Shown: positions 28,001 through 40,000 of the stretch, piece by piece
Numbering within the stretch: the stretch's first letter is position 1
How the letters are laid out: the number at the start of each line of letters is the position of its first letter
Assembly: GCA_933207985.1 (NCBI GenBank)
Contig: OW240917.1
Coordinates: 118,867,548-118,931,547, forward strand
DNA from: Pelobates cultripes
Lineage: Eukaryota; Chordata; Amphibia; Anura; Pelobatidae
Direction of reading: 5' to 3'
DNA length: 64,000 nt
Notes under the pieces: generated by a model
Database searches by the model: none
Seen by the model: only the letters and a program-made list of their open reading frames with translations
What the model was told of the DNA's origin: nothing
Position numbers and translations under genes: made by a program

Positions 28001-31000
28001 AGCTGCAGCGGAACTTATTTCTGTAAAGTCTTCAAACTCACTGTGAAATTAAGTGCACCTGTTTAAAGCATTGCAAGTGTGCCACTTCAAAGCCAATTCG
28101 CCATTCCACAAGTTCATTTTCCACAATTACATTTTGCCGGTGTCTTACTACACTTACAAAAGAATTGTGCTTTAATTTCATCAAAATATTACCGAGTGTA
28201 CTAAATATCAACAAGCATGTAATAGCATAGCAACCAAGATGCTCTGTTGTTTCAAGGTTGCTCAATAATATTTTGGCAAGATTCAATCTCCATCTTTTAC
28301 CAGTACTTTAACAAAATCTGGCCAGTGATATCTAATGGGGGAATTAACTTAGATGTACAATTCTTAGAAGTGAATATGGCCTTTTAATGTCAGAAGAACT
28401 CATTTTCCAATCATGATTTGTGAATCATTTTTAATATATAATATGTGGCATATTATAGTTCATGAATAGTGATAAAGTGTTTTATATGGTGTGTTACAGC
28501 TGATTTATTACATAGTAGCTGCAACATCCCTTTATTCTAATTTTAGTAATCATTTATCAAATGAATAAATCAGATAGGTGTTTAACTTGGCAATTTTCTA
28601 TTAGTCAATTGACACATTCTTGAAAACGTTTCTCTGCTGCTGCATGCAGCGTTCTACACTGGCCTAGAATAGGCATGGGATTTACAGAGCATGTTCCCTA
28701 CTTCCATGTGTATGTGACTTAGTCCAACTAGTAAATCCAAATTGGCATTTTAAGTTCAATACATTTCCATGCCAGTTTATGAACTCACCCAGATATTTTT
28801 CTCCACTGTTGTAGCCGACTAGATACGGGTGCTAGAAAATACAATTTTGGCAAAACATTTTTCAGACGATAAAATGTTCACACGCCGGGCTCTAGTAAAT
28901 GGAGCCCTTAATGTCTAGTAACATTATATTAAAATGTTAAAACATCCAAAAGTAGTACAGGAGTCTGGGAAACGACATTGCATTAAGGGACACTTCCATC
29001 ATAGTTTTAAAACACTGGCCAGAAACATGAGTAAAGAGGTAAGAGAAATGCTAATTCCTGTCGTCAAGGCAGCAATTTATTAGCTAGTTACAATGTGCTA
29101 CTGTGGTACAGCACCGCCAGACTAGGTCGTCATGCCAAATTTACAAGAACAAAAATCACATCATACACACATATATATCAGTTATTAGAATTTACATAGG
29201 TATAGGCTTTAAAACATGTTCTACTTCCAAAACTGAATGTGTTTGGCTGCAACAGTTTTTTCCTTGTACAAAATGTATTTTATTAGTTGGCTGGGAAAAT
29301 GATCACTTGCAAGTTCTCAGTGGTGCAGAGCTAAAGGTTACTAGCCAAAGCAAGTCATTTAATCTATCCCTACAATTAAGAATGTGATTGAGATAGTAAC
29401 TCAAATAAATAGCATTGCTCACTTGGATAGATAGCTGAGATATTGGTGTCACTGTAGTCACAGGAAACAGAGTGATTTACCTATCCATGCACAGATTTCT
29501 GTGAATTCTCCTTCATGCTGCGAAGACCGTGCTGATGGTGGTTGCGAGAATAAATCATGTCGCAACTCACAGCTCCAGTATTCTCAGTCTGTCAAATCCA
29601 TATATTGTATCCTCATTGTGAGTGCTACCATCCATATAGAGCTCTGTATGTTTTGCGTGTGAAAAGGTCCCTTAGGTTGTACTTCCCCAAAAGCCAAATG
29701 TTGCCTTGCCTCCCCGATACACATTTTTTTCATACAAATGCACAGATTAAATTACATCATTGACATGGTTCACTCCGCAAATGATAATTGTAATTGTATC
29801 TGTCTTACTTTTACGAGAATGTATACCTTTTAATATATACGGGATTATCTATAAAGATCTATTTTAGTTGAAAGAGCTGAAATTGAAAATTTTAAGTATT
29901 GGAAAAAATATTTCAATGTGTCAATTTCAATTAATTTTAGGGTTCCATTGGTGTACCAGGAGCTCCAGGAATTGACGGACAAAAGGTAAGAAAGACTTTT
30001 GGTAAAATAAAGATCTCTGCATTAAATTGTGGAAATTGTGATAATATTGTTAGACCCTGTGACCTAATTTACATGATACACAATAAGCACTTAAAAAATA
30101 AAAATATAATATTGTCTAGCAGAATCTTCCAAAGTATTTTTAATTCCCCCACATAACTTTTAGAGACTTCTGTGTTCTGTTCTGCGTGAGATGTTGGTAA
30201 ATAATGGACACTATGGGACATACAGACTTTATTGGAATCATTGACCAAGCATCCAGACGAAATAAAATGGTGTAATATTGTAAAGTGCTACGGAATCTGT
30301 TGGCGCTATATAAATGGCAATAATAATAATAATAATATATATATATATATATATACACTGTTTGGGTGGCTAGGAAAGCTATGACTGTGCTTTTACCGTT
30401 GAAATTTGCAAAGTAATATGGTAATATTGAGGCATGATTTTAATGTGCTGTGAATGACTAACTGTTTGCTGTCTGTCATCTGTATTGTGATTCATCATAC
30501 CAAAGGAAGCGTTTTTTTTAAAGCTGCTTAATAGGTTGGGTAGAATTGCAAATATTAAATGAACTCAGGTAAAATGAAATCCAGAGGCATGTTTTCTCTA
30601 TCAAAGAAAATATGGTGACAGAAAAGACATTTGTAACCCTTTTAATATCTGTCAGCTGAAGGTTTTAAAAAAAATCCGGCATCTCCTGAAGTGTTCTGTC
30701 GCATGCCAAATTCTCATCGAAACTCGATTCCAGAAGCAAAGAGCTCCCTTACTGACAGGCTAAGGAGTAAGGTACTTAAAGCATAGGAGTTAGCCAAGTT
30801 ACAGTTTAACCACATAGGAATATTATCAATAATGTGCTAGGGTACATGGTTTAACCCTTCTCTGGTCACTCATCACTATATATTGCCCAGTGTTCAGCTA
30901 CTCAGAGTGAATATCACTACACTACCGGTGTGCTTTGCAGACTGTAAACAAAAGCATTAGTTTCTATTCATGTTTTCAAATCAGAGGAGGGGAACGAGGG

Positions 31001-34000
31001 AGGAAGTGTCGGCTGGCAAGAGAGTGTAAACTGGTAGTGGACAAGGGAAGGGGCTTAGCTAATAATGGATAGAGAGGTGGGGAGGGCTTTCTGGGATAGC
31101 ATTATGGAGGGAGGCAAGGAGGGAACTTTCTATAAGTTTATACTTGCAGGAACGCTCACAGTGCTGCCTGCAAGTGAAGAAGCTGATTATGTCCGTCATC
31201 AGTACGCACTGCGAGCTGACAAATGGCATAGTATTTGCACAGGACTTATATTAGGCAGTCCGGAAGAGTTCCTGTAATCACGTGTGTCAGAATGCAACTA
31301 GACATTGGCGCAAATGTGCATATTTCTCAATACAGGCAGCGTATTTGAGAACATAAATGGACATTCCAAGCACCCTAATGCTGCTGTGACCTCTGGTAAC
31401 TTTATGAGTATTTCTTAAACACAAAATCCCTTAAGGGGAAATTCTAGGTGCAAGGCCAAATTTACCCTCCTGCTGCCCAACTTTATGGAGTCAGAATAAA
31501 AGAAGAATTACAGAAATCCCCTGAGTGCTGGTATTATGTGGCTATTTTATATACAAATAAAATATGGATAAAAGTTTGGGGATTCAATGAATGGTGAATC
31601 TTACTAGGTGAATGATAAAAGGGACAGAGCTGAGAAAGGGTGTGTACGCTTAGCCGATCGACCTCGTCCAAGACAAAAACAAGGAAGCCATCTCCAGCAG
31701 ACTGGTCCAGATACAGGATCTCTTGCATGCCGACCAGGCAGGACAGGACACAGACAAAACATGTCAGGAAAGCTGCAAAGTCCACTCCACAAACTCCAAG
31801 TGCCTATGGCCATCTGTCAGGGGTGGTGGTACAGAGACCGGGATCCCTGAGTGCCTGATGAAAAGATGAGTCTTCAGCGTGGAAGTGGATTATCAGGGCC
31901 TGGTGCAGGGTAACCACACGCCCCCTGGTGTTGAGCACCAGCATTTGTGCGGCCACATACCAAGGCCCTGATGCAGCTTCTGCTGATCCCAAGAACTAGA
32001 AGCTTGATGATATGCAGACCTCCTAGGAACTGGATAGGGAGGCTTTGCAGCAGATGTGTATCCAGTACAGAAACAAGGCAAGACTAGGACAAGCACCTAA
32101 CAAGAAAACAAGACAAGACTGAAAGAACCCAGAACCAGAGCAGGACAGAAAGCAGAACCCAGAACATGTACACAAGACATGAGGGAAACATGAACAGGGC
32201 AGGACAGGACTGTACATGAACTGGGAATACAAGACAAAATAAAACAAGATACAAGGCAAAACAAGAGGAGACATAACTAAGTACTATATATGTAAAACTT
32301 TGGAGATTTAGACATACATAAATGGCCAAGATGTATGCAGCCCACCACTGCGTCAAAGTATTCCAAATTACAGAGGGTCCTATCTACCTAGATATGCATG
32401 ACTAAATAAACAACAATAAAACACACACAGTACTTACCTGCAAGACAGGGGCAGAGGACTTGGAGCAACTGCCTGCAGGAACCAACTGAAACAAAAGGAT
32501 TAATGGAAAAGGAAAGGGTGTGGAAACATAAAACAAACATTTAAAGGAATCCAAGAGACTGGGAATTCCAGGAACGGAATACAGGAATGAACCCAGAAAA
32601 CCCAGCATAAAGAAAATCATACACAGAACAGAAAACCAGAAAAAACAAGAGAAACTAAACAATAATTGTAAAAAGAGTGCTGGATACAAGAAGCCAAGGC
32701 CAGACAACTCCGCAGAACAGCATATGATGTGACAGCCCTCTACACTGTCTGTTCCTGTGTGTCCAGCTCGTTTTGTTGCAAATATAGGTCTGTTAGTCCA
32801 CTTATTGTACAGGGCTATGGAATTTGTTGGTGCTTTATAAACAATATTAATATGTTTGTGGGTTTGCTGTTTTTGGGGTTGCTGCTTGTGGGCATGGCTG
32901 CTTCTTATGTTGCATTATATATACATTATTTGTTTTCGAGCATGAGGAAAGTCCGTAGAGGACTAAAAAGTTGCTCTTTTAATTTTCTTCTAAGAAATAT
33001 TGTTTTTTTTTTATTAAGACTGGAGTGCAGTCTTCTTTTTAGATTTTTATTTATAATTTTTTTTAATTTGCAAGCTAAAGTTTATGCCTCAACCTTCCTC
33101 CCTACCCCCATCCTACAAGGCTTATCTTGAGACACAATGGAGAGTATCCTGATCTCTGGTGGTCCGGTGGGCAGGCGCAGGCTGGGACAAGGGGCAGGGA
33201 GGCAGTTGCCCCCAGGCCACCCTGAAATTTGAAGTGGTTTAGGTGGCTGCCTAAGGCCTCGCTGCCACCTAATCCACCTTAGAGCAGACAGTGACCAAGG
33301 ACCCGACACCAAGAGGGGGCCCGGCGGATTGCTCAGTATGCCGCCGGGTGCGAGCCCCCTCCGTGGCCGCTGGTCTGCAGCTCTGCAGACCATGTGTCTT
33401 GCGAGATCTGGCCAAGCATTGCCGCGGGTTACCACACAATGCTCTATCTGGGTCTTTGGATAACCAGGGAGCCCACACTAGACCACCAGGGAATGAGAAA
33501 TATATATAGTCCCCCCTCCCTCACTCATTGTATCATTCTAACAAACTAATTGTCTTGTTTGCAGCTAATCCTTAAGGGATATTTCTTCTTTATCCTCGAG
33601 ATCTAAAACAGAACACTAAATAGCCTCAGAGATGAGGGTTGGTTTGAACATTTTATAATGTACCTATTTTGTGCTTTTTCCTTTATTTTATTATCCAATA
33701 TTTCACAGTTTCTCTGTACAATTCCTCCCGTTTTGGTTCTATGTAGAACTTAATAACACTTAATTTCTGTGTATCACACTGTCACGTGGCTCCCTTGAAT
33801 ATGTAGAGCTGTAATACACTGTCCAGGACCCTGTGGTTGTCAATCTCATTATTTTTACAGTGATTGATGAGGGATTTAAATGAGTCCTCTTTAATTTATG
33901 ATCCTGCACTGTGTGGATAGTTCACCAATAAAGATTTTTTAGCATATTAAATGAGAATTAATATAAGAATTCATTTAAATGCCACAGCAGCCAAAATGAA

Positions 34001-37000
34001 AGCACAGTTGACTAGCTGATATATCGGGTTATTCAATAAAGTGAGAATTCAAAGTGAATTCCAAATGTTAGACCAGAGAAACCAATCTGAAAGCATAACT
34101 GACTTAGAGGTTATTTTCCAATTCTGCTATTTGACACTAAATTTGTAATTTACTTAGAGGGATACTGTAGTGCCAAGAATATAAAACTGTAGTGCTCCCC
34201 CTGCCTGCCTCCTCTATCGTGCCCTGCACCCCCTGGTAATTAAAGGGTTAAAAACCATTTATTTACTAACCTTATTTCAGCGCCAATGTCATTCAGAGCT
34301 GGATCGACCTTCCGCCCCCTCCTCCGACCCATGATGAGCAGGGTCTAATATTGATTTGAATCAATGCTTTCCTATGGGGAGCGTGAGGACGTCCAGTGTC
34401 AGATACCAGACCAAAGGCCCATTTTTATTCAGGAAGCCCTCTAGTGGCTGTCTGGTAGACAGCCACCGAGGGCAGACTTAGAGCTGCAATGTAAACATTG
34501 CAGTTTCTATGGAACTTCAATCAGCTGAAGTGGTCTGGGTGTCTACAGTGTACCTTTAAGTCTCTACCTCCACCCTCCCCACCCCCCACCCTCTCCCAAT
34601 GCAACTGGAATATTGCTTTCAGATTTGTATTATAATTATTATTTTTATTATTATTATTATATTTTGCTATTGTTCTTCTTATTGTCCTATTGCAGCGTAG
34701 ACAATCCAGTTCAGTTACTTTATCTGACACATAAGAGTGACCTCAGTGTGTAAATGAGAATCAAGGATTCCTATTATTCTCCCAGTTCATTCTCTGTTTC
34801 TGAATATACACAATATTCATGGCCTAAAAAAAGCTTTGTTTTCGAAGGTCACTCAGATTGAGATACGGTGTCTTTGCTTTCCCCTTGTGTATAATATCTA
34901 ATTGCTGTGTATTATATTACTAGAAGGAAACATTTTATTTGGAAGCTAGTAAAAGAAGAATCACTGAAAATAAACCTTCACATTTATCTTGGTTATTTTG
35001 TCAAGGGAAGCATGCAGTCTTTTTCTAAAAATTCTGTACATCCTAGAGGGGGTTTCGGTGGGGGTTGAGGGGCAGTAAACGCACTGAGGAAGGAAATAAC
35101 ATTCATAGCTCTTGTCTCATATAGCGTTATGAGCCATAGCTTCAATGTTAGGCTCGCTGGATCTAGAGTGTTGTATTTCATCTTCCTAAAAGTGAATCAT
35201 AAGTGGCGTCTAAATAATATGACAAACGTTAATCGGCGAGGAGCTGTAGAAAAACAGAGTACTTAGATATCATTTACAGTGCTTTATTAAAAGTGCGTTT
35301 TCAACTGTGAATTGCTGCAAAACCTCAGAGCAACACTTCATCTTTATCAGCACAACGACAAAAGCCAAATCAGGGGTTCAACAAATATGTTAATGCCACC
35401 TCAGGTAATAATACGCCTTCTGTGGAACCAAAGGTTGCTAGGTAATTCTACACTCTTGATTCTAGAGGTAACCTGATTTGGGCCTCTTTCAGATCTGTTT
35501 ATCAAAAAGATTGAAACCGAGTGCTAGACACACGAGAAAATCATTCTGCACACACAAAATGGCTGCCATATGTAAATTACAAACACCTATCATGGTGGGC
35601 CTGCCATAGCTAATATGTATTAAATCTATTTATTAATAACATGTTAAATATGCTGTATTAAAATGTTTTGTGTTTTAAGACAATCAATATTGAAAGTACA
35701 TGTACAAGAGAAAATATTACAGATTATTGCAGATTGTGACGTTTGGACTGAAAACAAACCTAAATGAAGGACAGGCATGTGAAAAATTACAATAAATTTA
35801 AACATGAACAAGTTAGGAACCATTAAGAGTCATCTTATCTGTTTTATAAGGACATACTGTGAAATGAAAGGTCCTACTCTTGTTTTTAAAATTTGCGGAA
35901 GGTAAGTAATGTGGCATAGTATCTATAAGGACCAGATTGTGATATTTACATTGTAATATTTTTGTAAAGGGTTGATTGCTGATTTATGTGACATTTTCAT
36001 TAAAGATTTAGAATCTCAATACAGTTTAAGCCATGCACAGCAAACACACACATTGCAAATGAGGAGGAGAAATAGAAATATTGTTTAATTTCTTCTCGTC
36101 TCCATATGTTGTCTCTATGCTAATTTCCAAGTTCAAAGGACAAAGACTGACAGAGAGCCAAGATGGAGGTACCAATTTAAAAAATAAAGAGATGCTGATT
36201 TATGCATTTACTTTTATTTTTTCCCATCTCTGGAATATTTTTAAATATGTGGATAAGTAAACATAATATTGAAAATCGTTGGACGTAGAGACTTCCCTTT
36301 AAAATGCCTATATTTTTGAGACTGCTGACCATTGGATGAATTTTAAACAGAGCCACCACCAATTATAAAGGTTAAAATTATACTGCACCCAGGCCTTTTC
36401 GGGTAATGAAATTTAAATGAGCAAAATTTTAGTGAATTATTCTCAATAGGGGAAGTTTAGACATGTAAAGTCAATTAACATAGAAGGGTCAAAGAGAATA
36501 TGCATTTTGCACACTGAAACTCACATGCCTTTTCATTTTTGTAAAAGAAAAAGTATTCTGATAGATTCTGACAAAACAGTCAGCATAATCACTTTGCAGC
36601 CAAGAAATTAACACATTCTACATGTTGTTTTGATTTACCAAAAAACATGAAAAAAAAGACCGTTTCCCTGAGCTATATTGTTTCCAATCCTTTATGGCAG
36701 GAGTCAAGGGAATATGGTAGAATCTCTGCAGTATCACCTAACATAATACATTTTTATATACAACACTCCCAGCCTAATCTCACACTGTTGCTTCCTGACA
36801 ATGATTTATTATTACTATATAAATAAAACTACCTTCTAATATGTTACGCTAAAACAAACTAAAATAAAAAAAAATGTATTAATAAATTATATACTGAATG
36901 TATTAAAGTGTGTTGTTTTTTTCAACATCATACAGAAAATGTTCAAATTTCATGACACACAATTCCTGAGCCTCAGTTTAATAATAAAAAAAAAATAATG

Positions 37001-40000
37001 TGTTAAACATGCTGTGAATGCCTTATGGTGTTCTACCGTGACTGTCGGATTAGAAATGGTGCGAACATTATTGTGTAATTATGTCTCTTAACTCTGTACA
37101 TTTCCTGAAGTTTTCGTACAGGCTTGTAAAAATTAACCAAAATATAAGGAAGTTAGCATTTGTTTAAAAGGGTAATGAAGTACAGGGCATTGGAGGTCTA
37201 ACAACATTTGGTCTAAGGGTCAACTACATACAAACTGACCAACTTGAGGCCAAATTAGCACATTGTTACATCACAATCCACTCTATTTTCTGAGTTTATA
37301 TTAAATGGTTTATACTAATATTGCAATAAATGCAATACAATAATAATATATATTGTACCTTGACAAAAACCCATACCATGGAAGGTTTGGAGTGGACCAA
37401 GGTCACTGGAAATGAAAAGTAAAGCTGAACAAAAGCTGGATACAAATTCATAATAAAAAGGATACGGTAGGAGTGGTGTACAATTCATATGAGTCATTGG
37501 AAAAATGGTCTGTAGGTTAGGGGAGGGGAAGAAGGTAAATGAACAGAGTTATTCACTAAAGTGATAATTCAAAGTGAATTTCAAAATTAATGGGACAATG
37601 TAGGCTCCCAGACCACTTCAGCTAATTGAAGTGGTCTGGGTGCTGTGACCCTTTTGCACATTGCAGCTCTCAGTCCTCGGTGGGGGAGGAGGGTTTGCAG
37701 AGCCTTACCCAGCGCCTTACCCGGCGCTGGATTCAGGTAAGTAACTGAAGGTGTTTTAACCCTTTCAGCGACATGAAATGGGGGGGCGGGAGGGAGGGTG
37801 GCACTCCAGGAGCCTATGGTGCCAGGAAAATGGGTTTGTTTTCCTGGCACTGGAGAGCTCCTTTAAGGTGAAAATAGCAGAACTGAAAACATTCTCTAAG
37901 CCATATATGCTTTCAAATCGGTCACTCTGGCCTTAAATTTGAAGTTCACTTTGAATTTACTATGACTTCTTACTTTAGTACATAAACCCGTAAGTAACAA
38001 ACCTGGGTTGTGAGGTCCAGGAACAAAAGAAATGTCCAAAAAGGATGGCTTCCAGCACCAGCAGGCTGTCCTGTGGATTCAGAGGTGCAGAAATATCTTA
38101 GCACGCTCTAGAGCAGTGTTTCCCAACCCAGTCCTCAAGGCACACCTACCAGTCCAGGATTTAGGGATTACCCAGTTGTGTCTAAGGTGTTTTTTTTCTT
38201 CTTTGTAAAAACACCTTAGACACAACTGGGTAATCCCTAAATCCTGGACTGGTAGGTGTGCCTTGAGGACTGGGTTGGGAAACACTGCTCTACAGCCCAT
38301 GCAAATATATAGGGTGAATTTAGGCTGAGGAGGAGAACCTATGTGTTGGTGTGTAGGTAGTGGGTGTCATTCAGACTTCATAAGTAGTGTGGACTTGCTT
38401 AATTTCTGAGCGGATTGGTGTTATATTAAAATTGATGCTTGTGTCGCACCATATGCATGAGATGGCACACCCAGTAGGTATTAACAGATGAGAGCAGGCC
38501 CCAGGTAACTCAGGTAAGCTTCCCCAGTGTGCAAAGGGTCATGCCAGTAGAATGGTAAATGTTCATATCTTTCCCAGCTATTACCAAATATTTTCCTTTG
38601 TCTAAAACACATCTCCTGCCACAAGCAAATTTGGGCATCATATCATAAAATCAGAAACATACGTTGTTGGTCAATGATATCCTTGTTCCAGTTTATAGTC
38701 GTTATTCTATTTCAGTGGATATTTTGAATATTTTCTGACAAAATGTGTAATTGTGCTTGGAAAAGCAATGAATTTGTGATGGATATAGAGCATCTCATAG
38801 TATTTTCTTCTGTTCTTTAATGCTAAATGAAAAAGGGAAGCACCTATTACCTATCTAACAAGTGTGTTTGATGATTTTAGGGTGATCAAGGAGACGTTGG
38901 AGCACCTGGTTTAGATGGAGAAGCAGGAACAAAGGTGAGTTCTGATAAAGCATGATTGGGTAATACCAGCCCTGCAGATATTTGTGAATATTTAGGATCA
39001 TATTAATTATGGAAAAACTGGAGCAAAAGTGCTTCATGTGTAGAAATATTCTCTATATCACTACGGTGATTGCTACTTTTTTCCAAACTCTTTGTCCCCA
39101 AATTACACCACATTATCATTTGCAATTATCTTTCAGTTATTCAAAGGCAGGTTTATCAGCCACTATTACACTTGACAAACAGTTAAATTAACCTAAAACG
39201 GAGGACTGATGTGTTTTCTTTGTTTTTGCTTTTTGTAAATCAGGGTGAGCCTGGAGAACCTGGAGAAAAGGTAAGTCATATTAAAGTTAATAGTCATTAG
39301 TGCTGTTTAGGCGTAGTAGTCCTATGTTTCAATATTTTGTTAACTGATTCAGTGGTATAAATATAAAGCCTTATTCATTGAACTGTGAAATGTTGGGAAT
39401 TTGTTTTTAAACTAAATTTCAACTTTTAGGCCTAAACATCCTTCCTGTCTTCAGATATCAGTATTTCCACTAGTATTTTCACTAGATGATGAATACTGGG
39501 TATTTTTTTAAATTTGTCACACTAATTGCTACTTTTTAACAATCTCAAATTATTGGTGGCACCAAGATGATGATTATGATGGCACATAGTTTAATGGTTT
39601 TTGTGGCGGAACCAACCTCGCCACTGGGCACAGGAGAAGCCTGGTTGCTTGCCTGCTCCCTCTGGACTCTGGCCCCATGTTATGTTCGTATAACCGAACA
39701 TGTGGCAGCGGCCATCTTAAACTCCCGAACGGCCAGCGGTGTTCAGCTCCAAATCTATGGAACTCAAAACGGACACTTATTTGCACGAACACCACAACGC
39801 CGTCCTTTCGGTACTTTCCCTATGTGTGCAGTGTTACCCCAGATAGCTATGCCATGGAGCCCATTCATGTAACGAAAGACTATGTGAAAGACTTTGGCTC
39901 CATGGCGATTGAACTGTATTTATGTGATCTGAGCGCCATTCGGTAATAATGTGCGCTCAGATCTAAGCTTTCTGGGCATATGTTGAATGTATATGTTTTA

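Larger units (their letters stand above)
26006..29940. other. COL25A1 intron
   Basis: It contains a TTATTCACTAAA MITE (26714-26878) immediately followed by a CR1/L2-type LINE fragment (26920-27345). The part 27370-29930 has no recognisable element or exon. A chance 94-codon frame at 29103-29387 lacks any family signal. Confidence 0.6.
29986..38880. other. COL25A1 intron (8.9 kb)
   Basis: It contains LINE-tail repeats (30276-30355, 32805-32853), an unclassified retroelement-like region (31600-32720), a GC-rich patch (33130-33480), MITEs (34026-34559, 37548-37990), a hammerhead-like repeat (35297-35350) and the hAT foldback (38114-38287). Stretches 30360-31590, 33510-34020, 34570-35200, 35380-37540 and 38300-38870 show nothing I recognise. 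Confidence 0.6.

Noticed and set aside
29103..29387. 94-codon plus-strand frame
   Set aside because: No splice boundaries in the collagen phase, no family similarity and no conservation clue.
31608..32707. Several overlapping 70-100-codon frames on both strands
   Set aside because: Skewed retroelement-like DNA; no domain or consistent frame.
39567..39946. Frames of 101 and 89 codons on the plus strand
   Set aside because: Overlap each other inside a possible LTR-like region; no recognised protein family.
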